Shown one piece after another: positions 36,061-51,550 of a stretch of 64,000 nt of DNA. The first letter of the stretch is position 1. Each line of letters begins with the position of its first letter. A program made the translations under genes and the position numbers. The DNA lies in contig NC_063151.1 in the NCBI RefSeq assembly GCF_020921035.1, forward strand, positions 28,836,934 to 28,900,933. Reading direction: 5' to 3'. Source of the stretch: Rhodamnia argentea (lineage: Eukaryota; Streptophyta; Magnoliopsida; Myrtales; Myrtaceae). Under the pieces are notes generated by a model. The model saw nothing but the letters and a program-made list of their open reading frames with translations, did no database searches and was not told the DNA's origin.

Positions 36061-39000
36061 AGATTTTGTGGCTTATTTTTTTTCCTTTTTTCTTTTTTGG
36101 CATGATTTGTGAAGATTTACACGATGAAGTCTGTCTGCATTTTGTGGATTTCGAATGGGACCATTCACCCGAGAAAGAAGCGGTGGTACTCGTGTGTGTG
36201 TGGACAGGGGACTGAAACACGAGGATCGAGTAACGCAAGCTCGGTCCCAAAGTCACGAGACCAACTTCTCCAAGTGAAAAAACCAGCAAAGTGTCTCAGT
36301 CCCACAGTCCCCTTCTTCCCATAAGACGGAAATGCGTGCAACTCGGATTCGGTGCTCGTGATGAACCAGTTTTTTAAGGTTTAATCTGATCGGACCATGA
36401 TACGTGCGGTTCCATTAAGTGAAAATCGTCGTGTTGAGGCCTCCGGATATCTTGCTCGGGGCCGTTCCATGGAAACTGAGTTGGATGCTTCTCTTTCGCT
36501 CCGCTTTGATTTCAAAACCTAACTTTGTCGATCTACTCTTGTTGAATCTTGTTGATGCTCGTAGGATGGTGACGACCTCGGCTGTTTCTCGAAACCTTTG
36601 TTCATCGTATATTATGGCGTATGAAACTCTAGGTTTATCTCAACTTCATTCAAATTTAGAACAATTCCCTCTACACATTCACGCGAATGTTTGAGGACCG
36701 CCAAGGCATTCAAGAGGAGCCCAAAGCAGGAAAAATTTAATCCCATCACAAGCGACTCTAACCCAGAATCACAAATCCAGCTCTAGATCCATCTGATGCT
36801 GATATCGATGCATTCAACCTCCAAAGTCGTCTTCTTTCTTGAATGTTGGCCGATGTTTTAAACTTGAAAGGTAAAACTTGAAGGTCGACAGAGATCATTG
36901 TTCACTAACAGTGGTGATTATCAACTATGTGTTGGTCCGGTTTGAGAAAGCACTTCAGATTGATCATGACATAAAGCAAAAGGGCCAGGGTTGTGGGGAT
37001 TCGGTCGCACAGTCCACTTGAAGACTCGGAGATCTCTGTCTCTTGCAAGAAACCAAGTGAAAAACCAGTCATCAGTAGTTCACTGCAATCTCATTTTGGT
37101 CCTGACTGGTTAGCTTGTGACCGACTAGCCATGATGATGTAAGCAATGACAGGCCTTAACAGCTGCGACGATGAAGAGACTGTTCACTAAAGGATGTCAT
37201 TCATTCTCGTGTTCAATCAATATGGATCTAGACTCTTAAGAGGCACGTTCAGACATTTGTACAGAATCACTGCATATGGACAGTGTGTTGTTGATAAACT
37301 GTTCTAAAATGACAGAATAAGGGCATCAAAGATGCCCAATTGTGTCTCCACGAGCTGACATTTGCCGGAATCCAACCACCAAGCGTGTGATTGTCTATAG
37401 GGTCAATTCCAAGATGTGCAATCGTGTCTTTATGATTGAGGGTGTCTATATTGCTCTACTCTGAAAGGGACGTGCTCAACATATGGTAATGGAAAGCATT
37501 AGGGTTTCAATAAGCGTAAGAAAATCCAAGTTCAAGGATGTATAACGTAGCTTTTTGGTGTTTAGGATTGGTCACATACCAATCTCAAAATTGAGAGGGG
37601 TAAATTGGAAATTTTCCGGTGAAATTAGAAACCTATTCATCGAGAGTTTTGCCTAGTGATTCATGGGATCATGCTGTCTCTATTCATTCGAGTCATGCCA
37701 TGAATGAACATTTGACCAGCTTATATCTTGGACATTTGCTACCTCATGTGGGGAGATTTCCTAACTTTTGGTACCCTTGTGAGTATACCAAGTGGGTATA
37801 ACCGAAGCTGATCATTCCACAACAGATATAAGACCCTGATGATAATGTCCAAATGTTACATTTGGTCGTTAAGGATAAAACTCAAGGTAGGATAAAATTT
37901 ATCATATTCTGTGTTTAATTTTGCGCTAGACAGAATAAAGTCAAATATAATAGGGATATAACAAAGATAAAAGTATCATCTGGAGGAGGTGGGATAAACG
38001 TGGACATGATTTTTTCTATCCATCACATAACAACTATTTTTTCTCGAATAACAAATGTATTCAACTAATAAAATTATAAAAATAGTTAAATATAAATAAT
38101 ATTTCCATTCTAATATAAAAAAAATTCAAAATAAGAACAATTTCCGTTTCTGTTTATTCCAATTTTTTGTTTACAGATTTGAAGTCATTTTTATCATAAT
38201 ATATATACATTCAACATTTATATTCATTACATATTTTAGTATATTAGTATAGTTTATTTTCAATCAATTTTATCAAGGAATGATGGGGGGGAATACAAAA
38301 GAAATAACAAAGAAAAAAAATTGAGGCAAAATAATAATGAAAAATAAGTAAAGGCGAGAGAGTTGAAGCACTATACATTTTGGAACCGTGAAGTTGAATG
38401 ATCTTGTTTTTCTCTCTCTTACTAAAGTCGACGTTTGTCGACTAATCCGCCTCGCCGATGTTGCTGTAACTCGTTTACATTTCTTGTCAAAGTCGAACTT
38501 GTAGCTTTGAAATGCTGCAATGAGCTCCTTTGCTATTAAGATTTAGAACATACAATAATTGTGGATTTATTGATGTAGGTTCGCTCAATTTGTGCATTTG
38601 TGGTTTCTATAGCTGTGAACCATTATATATTGTTAATATCTCCACGTGTGCATTTTCAAATTCATTTACATTAATCTACCATTCATACTAAACACCGGAC
38701 ATTATAGGATATGAAAATATCCTATTTTATTATCGCAAACAATGGATATCCAACAAAATCCTGGATTTCATACACTATCCTATACAGTCACATTCTAGTT
38801 CGAAATCTCACGATGCAAATCTTAGAGTGCATTTGTTTGAAGGAAAACTCAAAATTTGGAAAGCATTTTTCACAAAATGATTTGTTACATCATTTAGAAA
38901 AATTAATTAAATAAAAATATTGTCATTATCGACAACAATTCATGACTAACCTATTTTCATAGATGATGAAAATATTTTTATTTATTGATTGATTAGCGAT

Positions 39001-40427
39001 ACAAGAGATCATTTTTTAGAAAATATTTTCTAAATATTAAGTTTAAGGTGAAATATACGTGCCCATAAAGTCGTTTAAAGACAATAATTGATTAAATATG
39101 GGAAAGGACTACATGTCTTTTATCTGCATGATGAAAACAGGGACATGTAATGGGAACTTGACGTTAATTCCAATGAATGAGGTAGGTTTACCTTTAAAGG
39201 GTTTGACTCAATAGATCTGACAGCTTAAAGAGGAACCTACCGAATCAAATTCAATTAAAGTTGCTCAAACAGAAGTTTGATTTTCTTTCAGCCTATTCCA
39301 TTCTCCAGAGGGATCACTGATTGACACTTCCCATGCCAAGAATGATTAGTAACGATGTCGGCAAACCCGAAGTGCGCCACGCGATTGATTCAAGTCAAGG
39401 ACTCAAAGACCCTGTTGGGGCCAATTCGACGGCTCTCATCGGTCCTCATGTCGCGATTCCAGTCGTGTGAATTAGTGCTACGCCCCTCATGTCATTTTCC
39501 ACAGAGACCGACATGGTAAAGCTATGGAATGACCCGATGCAATGTGGATGCTTGACAGTGGTGAACCTAAAAAGAGGGCTGTTACCAGGTTTTTGCATCA
39601 TGGGCGGTGAGCAGAGGGGATATCTGACTCATCATCTCCTTTGCATTAGGGTTTTTGGTTCATAGTCCAGTAGTTGCATATGTCTAGTACACATTTGAAT
39701 GTATAGTTTCGGATCGGGGTTCACAAGGAAGAGATGCGAGGCCATTGGAAATTTGAAGCCAATATTTTTTGTTTATATGGATGTCAGATTCATCACTTTC
39801 TTCTTCACCTTCCTCAAAACTGTTGCACCTTTTGTTCAACCAAAATGCGAGTTCTCAGGTGCTTATGCTTTTCTAGTCCTGATCCCTCTAGCCCCGGACA
39901 TGGGGGTTATTCTCATGCCCAAGTAATGCTACTGACCTCAAGCTGTTATTGCCAGTCGGGTAAATGATGACATTGTAACACCCTTTCCCTTTGCACCTCT
40001 GTCATTCCACGAGCCACTTGGCCTGGTTCGTGGTTCGGGTCGTGATAATGCCTGGCCACTGCCTGGTTAACATTCTCCGTTCTTTAGCCGCTAGCGGAGA
40101 GGGGCTAAAGCTTGACAATCAATTAAAAGCATGGGGCACAAATTCAAGGCCGATGCTTCATTGTTAAACTGTATTACTTCGATCCTCTCAATAACACTTG
40201 GAAACCTATTTATTTGCTTTTTCACAGCTACCACCCTGTATCCCGGAGACTAGATGTGAGTCATCCCCCTTGAAGTACAGCCCAGCAAAGCTCACCACAA
40301 CGGAAAAGAAAAGAAAGCGCTGAAGGAAAGAAAGTATGCAAACTCCCAAGAAGAAAACGGTTTTAGCATGCTACCATCTATGAACAGAGCAATTGGACAA
40401 CGGTCGGGCGGCAGAGTATCATCCATA
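36061..40427. other. Long intergenic region, no gene recognised
   Basis: Parts near 36300-37100 and 39260-40000 have near-balanced base composition and short open frames, but no family was recognised. About 37850-39060 is very AT-rich; 38820-39060 resembles the GTGCATTTGTTT element fragment at 33880. The last few hundred bases lie beyond the BET3 stop and probably include its 3' UTR. Confidence 0.4.
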
Positions 40428-43400
40428 TCAGTCGTCATCTTTGTATGGGTACTCTTCGGGAACTTGCTTCAGGAGTTTCACTTGTAACTCAAATGCATCA
40501 TCCCCTCGAAGCATATCGCGAGTCCATGTCACTTCCGTCTTCATTGAAACCTTAACAAAGGAGGTAGCATGTTCAGCACCATAAAAAAAGACGGAACAGA
40601 AAGGTGTAAGTGATGCTTAAAGCAATATCGCCATCTCTATTAACAGAAAAATACACATTAGGTTGGCAATTCTCAAGTTCCATGCCTACCTCTTAAAATG
40701 CTACTTTTAAACAAGTCTCTAAGACAAAAATATATATCAAATCCAGCTATCATAAGCAGAATCTGCCGAAGCAATATACAAGAGCCAGGAAGTACACATT
40801 CTCTCTAATGTGAGATACTCGACATGGAATGGCTTAGAGTTAAACTCAGAGACAGCCGGTTTGACACCTCGATGTAACGGGCACAATGTCACAATAGGCA
40901 TTCAAACAACAAAGCACATGCTATCCATCTTCATCCCAGCATCCCAAGTGTCAAGGGAGAAAGTCGCAATAAGAACATAAACAAGCGATGTTTTAAAGAA
41001 CCAAAAGCACCCCAAGTTTCAAGAGAAGAAAATTTTCATTTCAAACAAATTCCATTTATTGCAGACAAGGGCTCCTCCTAGCTTCTTACATGTTGGACTG
41101 CTGAGTGATGCATCATCTTGACAGCAGAACACAGAGGCAGTGCACTTTGTTAATTATGGACAGGTCGAGGTGCATTGCCTGCTCACTGTCGTCTACAAAG
41201 CACTTGTTTAATGGCACGTAGCTGTTAAGGAATGTTGAGCTGCTTCTTTTAAGAGACAGGAACACTTGAACACTGTTATCTCGTATTCATTTGGAGCTCT
41301 TGGTGAAAGAAAAACTGAAACACTCGGTCATCATCAATTTCAAACGTTTCATTCTTCTATTCCTTTAGCTCGTTGTTTTTTTCCCTAACTAGCTGCTTGC
41401 TTACATTCTCTTAAAAGAGGAAAATTGAAAGCAAGCTATAAGTAATGCAAGTATTCGATCCTACCTCAGGATGAACGCTGGTGGCATGCTTGACACATGC
41501 AAGTCAAACAGAAAATGGTATTTCTAGTGGCAAATGGGTGAGTAAACCATAACAACCTGCCCTTAGGAGGGAACTAGGGCTGGAAACAACTGCTAATGCA
41601 CCGTAGACTGAGGAGCAAAAGAAGAAATCCAGCCAAGGAGGGGCTGCATCTGATTAGCTAATTCCCGAGCAACAACTTACCAAGGTGATGATCAATAGTT
41701 GGTGCGAGAGGATAATTAGCCACACTAGGACTGAGACACGGCCCAGACTTATGGGAATTTCACGCAATGTGCGAAAGCCTGATGAAGTAATGCCGCATTT
41801 AACAGAAGGTAAAGGGACTTGCCAAATACAAATCTCCAAAAAATTCAGAATGAAAGAAGGTTTATGGAGATTTTGTGAGGCCTTAAATTCCAAAGATCCT
41901 CAACCACTAGTTCTAATGTAAGAGAAAATGACACACATCCTTTTCACAGATCCTCTTTAGCCATCGAATAAGAAAAGAGTAATGACCCCGTAAATACTTA
42001 AATTTTCGACCTTTTTAACAGCGTTTACCTTAATTTTTTTCTCTTCAATAAAACACTTCCAACTTTCCAAATGTGGATCAATGTGAGACGTCGGTCTAAT
42101 AAGTTGCCATGTTATAAGAGTTTTTTGACGTGGCTCACTCGGGCAAAAGCTACACTATTTATGACGTGGGTCACTTCCTTAGCAAAAATCGCACCAACGC
42201 CATTTAGGTGTTGCATGATAAGGAAAGAGAGAGAGTTGACTTGAATGATTTTAGCCTCCCAATATGTCTCTATTAATGTGCAATCATCTTAAGAGGCCAC
42301 ATTGGATGCCGATATGGACAGTTAATGACTATTTGATGGCGGTAGTGTCCACATTGGCATTTTCCTTCCGCAATTCTAACAAAGGCCTCACATTGACTCA
42401 TATTTGTTTAGTTAAGGTACTTAATTGAACAAAAAAATGTGTTTCGGCACTAGATTGTAAAACGGAAAAAATCACGTACTTGTAGCTGCGGTGTCATTAT
42501 CTCAATAAAATTGAAATTGGTGTAGATAGCAAAAACGAAAAGCTCAAGGATGTGTACTCTAACCATAACTTTTAAGATGATCTTTTCTAAACGGAGGAAA
42601 AAGGTTTCTTGGCACTACGTTCAAAGAATAAAAACTACAAGCTGATTGGTGGAAATCAACAATGAAAGATTGAAAGTTCAATTGCCGACTTCAAAGATCA
42701 TAGTTCTTTATCTAGTAAGACTATGGATGAGCAGTTCTAAATTCCTTACAAGTTCCGCCTGCAACCCGAAACCTACCCGTCGGAACAGATTTTTCATTTT
42801 TTGGAATCTGGACTCTACCCATTATATCCTGGAACCTACCTTGTTGCAGGTTCTAGGGTCGGTTCTAGGGTACTCGGGAACCCGCCAATTTCCCTTTTTT
42901 TTTTTTTTTTCATTTTTAAGTAAGCAAAAGTGAACGCTACAACCGCTAAGGGAAGTAAAGGTGAACAGTTTTAGGCTCCGTGCAGATTACATTTAAAACT
43001 CGAAACCAACCTATTGGAGCAAGTTCTCATTTTTTGAACCCGGAACCTAAAAATCTGTTCGACTCCAACTTATACATTCATCATCGGATGCCATAAAACA
43101 TTATAAGATCATGCAAAGACATATACTAAGAAAAACACAAAAACTTCTTTCGGGCTCCGGGCTTCACATTCCAAGTTCTAGGTAGTGGAACTTGGAACCT
43201 ACCCGTTGGAACAGGTTCCTCAATTTTTGGAACCTCGAACCTAGCCTACATATCTTGAAACCTAGAACCGGACCGGTTCTCACAAGTTCTAGTTCCGGGT
43301 TCCCGACTTTACCCCGAAACCGTGCTCACCCTAGGTAAGACCAAGCACCAATAAGAAGGGGCTGCTCTTTTCTTGGGGAAAAGCAACAAATATATGATTT

Positions 43401-46400
43401 CATTGAGATTCTTTGAAGTTTCACTTGAAAAATGATTGAGGATGAAATCAGTTTCCCATCCAGGATTTGTTCATATTTTTTTTTCTATTTTCTATAAATC
43501 CAGTTATGATCTCTCTAGCAGCTTGGCTAACTCAAAATTAGAAAGGTCAAAGCAATTGGTCATCAATGTTATGATCAATTATTCAATATACATATGAATC
43601 TTAGGCCTTACTTAATGCTTTATTCTATACTGTTTATACGTGAATGTCATTGCTCTGGGCAGATCATGTGTTGCCCCCTTCTAATTGTGTGATGCATACC
43701 GCAGAGATTTGGCATGCAGGACCACACTGATTGCCACTAATCAGGAGCTCAAGGCCATCTACTGGGCTCTGTCAGACTGGAAGAGGCTTCAGTAGAAGAA
43801 GTTTGATTCAAACCAAAGACAGACCTCAGGAAAAGCCTGAACAAGAGATGAGATCTGCAAATGACTTGATTTTCTCAGAACTAGTGCCGAGAGCAACATG
43901 ATGAATTGTAGAAATATGGCTGGAGTTTCACTTGTGGTCAACCTATCAAAAACTTCCTCACACCTCGTAGTCAAGTGTCTATAAGGAAGATTAGATTGGT
44001 GAACCTAAATATATCAACCTGGAAAGATTATAAGGTTCAGATACATTCATCAACTTTGGAAACTTAACATTTTCACCCAGAAGGATTCAACAGGCTGAAC
44101 ACAGAGGGGCAATCAAGTCTTGATCAACAAAGCTTGTGGGTACAGTTTCACAGTTGATCAAGTCTTGATCAAGATTGACTGAGAATCTGTACCTTCGTTG
44201 ATGATTCGTGGAGTTTTGACCCCAATCAGCTATAATTCTTCAAGGTCCATTCTATTCTAGGTACTGTACTGACAATTATAGGAGCCTAGAAGTACCTCTG
44301 TGGGAAGCTATTGGTGGTCTTGTTATGACAGTTTTCATCCATAAGACTTCTAGTGATACCTTATGCTACATCATTTGCTAGCATGCTTTACATTGGATCA
44401 TTTGTGTTGGGTGACATTGGCACTATTTGATTCATCAACCACCTTGTTAATCATGCCCGATATTCAGGAAAAAAAAAAAGCAAAAATCTTAAAGCAGCAA
44501 GTGACTATTTACTTCTGAGCAGCAAAACAGTATGGATAAACCAGGTTTTGCAGACACAATAAAAATGATAAAGCTAGCATTATCCTGCACCCTAATGGTC
44601 TAAATAAGTAATGATAACTTAAACCTTCCAAATGTCATCGCTGAAGTTACTAGAAAATGTGTCAATTGCAGACGATAAAACAAAAGTAGCAACAAGTAAA
44701 CGAAAATAAGGTCAAACCCTGATATGACAAAAACGATAATGGCTTAGCGCTTACCATCTCCAAAGCTCCTCTTATGACCCCACTCAAGATGTTGCAATAA
44801 TATAGACCTTGACATGTATCCGGAAGTTCGACAAAGTCAACCAAGGGGTTGTCCTCCAAAACAATACTGCAACAGGTACCATCGGCATCCCAATTGGTCA
44901 CAGAGGCAGTAACTCCCAGGAACATTTTAAAACCCACCTATGAAAAAATAAAAGAAAGTGAAGAAAAGTCTAGTGGAACAGGAAATCATGGAGTAAAAAC
45001 TCCTATAAGGTCAAGGTAATAGAAATCTCAAAGTGGAATATATGACAAGGACATAAGGGAAAATGAAACTAAAGCGCATGTCCAACAGTAAGTGATTATC
45101 GAAGCAACAGCCTCCTAGACGAGGATAAGGCAATGAGTATGTACCTTTGCAATCATATCTGCTGTCTCCTTAAAGTCAACACATCTGCTAACATTAGATT
45201 TAGCTAGAAATTCGTCAATGAGTCGTATTCCAATGTTATAACCCCTGAAAGGAGATTGAAAGTAAACGAAATTTACTCTCATTTTGTGGTTAGATATAAG
45301 CATGTGGGGATTTGGTTCTTCCAATTGCATGAGAGTGCATAAGGGTGATGCAACCCCACCACTCCATGGCCAACAGAAAAGAAGAACGCAAAGAGAATAG
45401 ATCAAATAATTCACTTAGCAGAGAGATCGGTTAGAATCCGTGCAATAAGAGATGCAGTATAAGTCGAGTTGAGACTTTATCCCTCATTTGTTCGTAAAAC
45501 AGATACATATCAAGCTCTAGTCGATGATTTGTGCATTCAAGCATGATCAATGGGAGCATATTCAATGAAGTAAGAAGCATACTCGGAGAAGCTTGAAAAG
45601 ATAAAAAATCCCCAAGACATCCATTTCCATTTCGTTCAGATAACCACCATGGGTACTCTCGCCGTCTCACATTTTTCCTCGCAATAATAAATTGGGTGTG
45701 GTAATTCCCACAAATCCAACTAAAGATCCCATCTCAACTACAACTACTATTACTAGTGCCACCGCCGCAGCCACTACTCCTTCTCCTACTACTACTGCTA
45801 CTTGTCAGCATCAAGTGAATCATTAGAACTTCTGAGAGCGAATCAATGAGTAACTCCAAATCAAGTAAATGGCCAACGTAATTAGAAATTGTGTCTAGTT
45901 AAAGAATTCCCCGGGCACTTGTTAAGTTCACTTTTATTTGTAATAATTCGGCTTTCAAGACATTATTATGCAAAAAATGAGGGCAATCAGTGCATTGAAA
46001 ATTGTAAAGTTTCTGGTACTTAAAAGAGTTCCCAGGGAACTTGTTAATCGAATCCTTAGATAATTAACCACAGACAACAGAACCACTTCTCTGAGGGACA
46101 AAACAACAGAGAATTCAATAAAAGGACGGGGCAATACATTTGATCGAGCTGTTTGTTGACTTCCTCTACCTCCTCCAGATCTGTGAGCAACTGGCGCACG
46201 ATTGCTCCGTACGTCAACGTAAACAGCTCCGCATTCTACAACAGACAAGGCAAAAGCATCACAATCTCGCCTACACAACACAACGCTGCAGCAACACAAA
46301 TCTCTACTAAGCTTTCGCCAATTTCCGGAGTGAAAAATTGCAAGTCCTAACTAAGTAAAGCATAGATTTCGAAGCCGACTGGGCAGATTGAAATCAACAG

Positions 46401-46618
46401 AACAACAACTCTTCGTCCAGTAGCATTTCTGAGATGATTGCTCGGTGAAGCAGCGAGATCGCACATCATCGTCGAAAGTTCACGCGCTAAACTGAAACAA
46501 GAAATGCAGCAATGACATCGAAGACTGAGATAGAGGAAATGAGAAGGATTCTGCTTACCACTCGCTCGACACTGGCGAAGATCGCGTCGCCTGATCGAGG
46601 ACCTGAAGCACGCGACAT
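40428..46618 (-). CDS. BET3: Trafficking protein particle (TRAPP) complex subunit BET3/TRAPPC3
   Basis: BET3 is a core subunit of the TRAPP tethering complexes that act as Rab1/Ypt1 exchange factor in ER-to-Golgi traffic. Five exons (46559-46618, 46138-46235, 45145-45244, 44755-44937, 40428-40550) give 187 residues, the usual plant length (Arabidopsis 186 as I recall). All junctions are GT-AG and phases close. Recognised pieces are SGDAIFASVERV, LTDLEEVEEVNKQLDQMGYN, IGIRLIDEFLAKSNVSRC, FKMFLGVTASVTNWD, LEDNPLVDFVELPDTCQGLY, GVIRGALEM and the end KLLKQVPEEYPYKDDD. Cys74 in SRCVDF matches, by my alignment from memory, the palmitoylated Cys68 of human BET3. The last intron is 4.2 kb and carries a hAT-like element at 42722-43333. 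A CT run lies just 5' of the ATG. It is head to head with the polyubiquitin gene. Confidence 0.96.
42722..43333. mobile_element. Non-autonomous hAT-like DNA transposon in BET3 intron 4
   Basis: The left end reads TATGGATGAGCA and the right end, read on the other strand, TAGGGTGAGCA, a typical hAT terminal pair. The 8 bases outside are AGTAAGAC (42714-42721) and GGTAAGAC (43334-43341), a target duplication with one difference. The interior has many GGTTCCA/TGGAACC-type words in both orientations, so most of the 612 bp can fold back. No transposase is encoded. Confidence 0.8.
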
Positions 46619-47478
46619 AGCGAGAGAGAGAGAGAGAGAGAGAGCTTCAACTGCTGCAAGGCACCTCGACGCTCGTGGCGATCTGAATTTTTCTGATGGC
46701 TCAGGAGGACCGAAACTGACATGGCGATGAAGAAAGAAGGAAGGTGGGAAACTGGGCAGACTTGAGCTCTTAATGGGCCCAATCCTGGGCCGATCCGAAA
46801 GCCATCTGTGTGCACAACCAAGCCCGGATTAAGCCCAATCCAAGTCTGAATGTTTTTTTCTCAATGATTTTTTTTTTTTATAAACGATTTACTTCGTTCA
46901 TCTGTCAAAATGCGTAAACACTCGATATACATAAACTTTTATCCTAACTTAAGAAACATTTTAAGTATTGAAGAAAATTCGATAAATAACTTCTCGATCG
47001 AAAAAGTTTGAAACTTAAGTGGCACTGAAAAGTAATTTTGATCTCATCTTTGAAGAAATTAAAATGGCATAAATAATGTCATTAATCTATCTAGATTTAC
47101 GAAAAAAAAAAAGTACATTTGATCTCATTTTGAGTATCGTCTAAAATACGATCCTCCTAACACAAATTAATAGCTAATGAAAAGAGATAAAATCATTAAC
47201 ACGCCTTTTTTTAATTTTTTGTGCCAAAGTTAACACACCATTCTTTACAATAAGCAAAAGTCACATTGAACAAATTTTTTTTTTTTTTTGGGTCAAAAAC
47301 GTCAAACATTGAGTTGGGGGTGTTCCATTTTACGAAGATTCTCATTGCGTGGCCAAAACGGTCGCGCGTTTTGCACGTCACCAGATGCCTCGATTGTCGC
47401 GTCGTGTGGGCCACGCAACGAAAACGCGTTGTCGTAGTGTTGTGGATCGGGGTTTCTTCTTCGATGCGCCAAGTGGCC
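46619..47478. promoter_or_regulatory. Shared divergent promoter region of BET3 and polyubiquitin
   Basis: The BET3 start codon and the polyubiquitin TATA box are about 860 bases apart. On the BET3 side there is a GA run (about 46621-46644, read as CT in the BET3 5' UTR) and Site II-type motifs TGGGCC at 46774-46779 and 46786-46791 with further GCCCA words nearby. The middle is AT-rich. Divergent housekeeping genes often share such a region, but shared regulation here is an inference. Confidence 0.5.
46621..46644. repeat. (GA)n microsatellite in the BET3 5' UTR
   Basis: Some 12 GA units directly upstream of the BET3 start codon, read as (CT)n in the BET3 transcript. Pyrimidine-rich leaders of this kind are common in plant genes. 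Confidence 0.9.
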
Positions 47479-47485
47479 TATAAAA
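47479..47485 (+). promoter_or_regulatory. TATA box of the polyubiquitin gene
   Basis: TATAAAA at this position predicts a start of transcription near 47510. A telo-box-like AAACCCTA follows at 47541-47548 in the expected leader, a motif known near starts of translation-related plant genes. Confidence 0.75.
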
Positions 47486-47599
47486 TGCCCACGAGCTCTC
47501 GCTTTGCCAATTCGCTATCGGCTAGCAAAAAGAAAAACTCAAACCCTAGGTGCCCTCCCTGTACGACCTCTCTCGCAGTTCTTCTCTCTTCGCTTCAAG

Positions 47600-49440
<1,841 letters not shown>

Positions 49441-51550
49441 GTGTGTCCTGCTTTTAGAATAGCATTGGAATTGGTGCGATGACCATTGTGTGATGGCTTT
49501 GAATAAGTTTTAAGACCTTGTGGAAGTCTCTTCCTTTATACATCTCAGTATCAAGTGGTAAACGACATTCTGCCGGATGATTTCAGTTTCGTATGGGGGT
49601 TCTGAGTGCTGTTTCTATATTTTGTGTAGTTTGTCCATCATGTCATTGCCATGATGAAGCCGTAGCTTAACTAGAATTGCTTTATGTGATGGTGGTGATA
49701 CTGGGACATGTTCCATGACTCTCTTCATTGCGCGTTCTAATGCCGTAAGGTTCTCTGGCCTTGGAAGCTTTTAGATCAGCCAGTTAAAATGTTAGCGACG
49801 ATCTGATGGATTTCTTGTCTTTCATGTCAGCTAGATCGCTTTGAATCTCACATTCAATGGTACCCACTTTCTTGTGCCACTAAAAAAAAATGTAAATATT
49901 GTGCATGATGCTTCTTATAGTAAAAGACTATTTAAATGTCATTGGCTTTCCTTATAATTGAGTGCGAGGTACGAAAAGTAACTCAATATCCTCCGTTTGG
50001 TCAATTTTAAGTCAACTCTTCACACTCGGTTTTTTGCTTTTTGGGTCGCACTTGGCTTCTAATGCGACCTGGCTTTCATGACGGGTGCCTTTGTGGGACT
50101 GTTAGGTTTCTTTAGCTTTCTACACCACCCGCACAAGAGAAAAACCACTATGTAAGGACCATCCTCGACGATCTATTCAATTATTACTTTGGCGGCCTTT
50201 AGTTTCTGAGTTTATGCTTTCCCCCCTATACTATCAAAAGTTACCATACTTTGCACCAGAATGTAGAATGTTAGTTTGTTTTGCGATAGATGAAAAATGA
50301 AGGATGGGCTGAAATTGGGGATGTTTTTATGCAATTTTTCACAGAATCAAATACTGAGCGCGGACGAAATTTAGTTACCAAACTGAACTAATTTTGATTC
50401 GAGAAAAATGCAATATCAACCTGGTCTAGACTTGTACATGTGAGTTGGTTGTATAATGTAGGTTCCATTCTCCTGGCCCTTTATAAAGGTAAACAATTCC
50501 ACGTGGGGATTACCTCCACTTAGGTTTTAGCTAATGGAAATCGGGTTTCAAGAGATTAATGGATATTTCATATTTATTTACCTAAGGTGGCTTACTTGTA
50601 TTACCAAAAATAAAGGCGACGAGCAATAACAAATCAAATCAAACTGGTTTAGTTCGGTTTGGTTACGAAATCGGTCGGTTTTGTTCTAGACCAAATTGAA
50701 CCAACCGAAAGTCCCATATTAATACTACACATAATTTTAGTGAACTTTGGTTACTTTTGTTTCCCAGAGTACGGCATTGGAGTATTGCAAGATTCACTCA
50801 TATTTCAGATGAATTATCCAATGAACTTACTGCATGTACAAAACGAGAACTTACTGCATGTACAAAGCGAGTCTAGACCTCAGACCTAGTAAAACTCAGC
50901 GAGACCTAGCATTTCTGTTGTCCATATGACTAAGTTTCTCTCGTGGTCACTGAAGGAAATTTTGTGATCGGGTTTGCTTAGCCTTGATTTCAGTTCTAAG
51001 TACTGAACTAACTTGAAAGACAAAAGTTAAAGGGATTTGCTCGGTAACGTCAACAATTCTCTAGAGAGATTAGTCGAACTCTAATAAAGACACATCGATG
51101 GCGAGAATTTTAAACTTTAGTTAATGGGTATTCAAATTCAAGGTTCAACTTCAATTAGCCTAATCATAAATTTTCTATGTGATCACAAGTTATTAGGACT
51201 TACTTTTTTCCCCCACACAAAAGAAACTCCTCCTCCATTATCAGCCAAGTAGTCCGCCCAGTCATCAGCCAAGAGTAATTACGTGAAGAGTCAAAGTTGA
51301 CGGGGTTGTGGGAATAAGCTCTTGGCTTTATTTAGATAGATAGATAGATTACATTAGAGATAATCAAAACCATACAAAGGACCTGCTCGACCTAAAATAC
51401 TCCCTTGGGAATCACTTAATTAACATAAAACGCTCGCTTTTTTTTTTTTTTCCTCTCTCTTTCTTTACCCTCTTTGCACACTACCTAGAGGGGAACCATT
51501 TTTTTTTATTTTGAAGACAACCCGAAACTTGGACCGCCGCCTTCCGGCCC
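49441..51550. other. Intergenic region between polyubiquitin and 2S albumin (converging 3' ends)
   Basis: The left 400-500 bases are probably polyubiquitin 3' UTR. At about 50640-50720 there are words such as GTTCGGTTTGGTTAC and AAATTGAACCAACCG that look like the ends of small plant DNA elements, without clear borders. A short TAGA run lies near 51340, and T-rich sequence at 51440-51510. No gene recognised. Confidence 0.45.
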
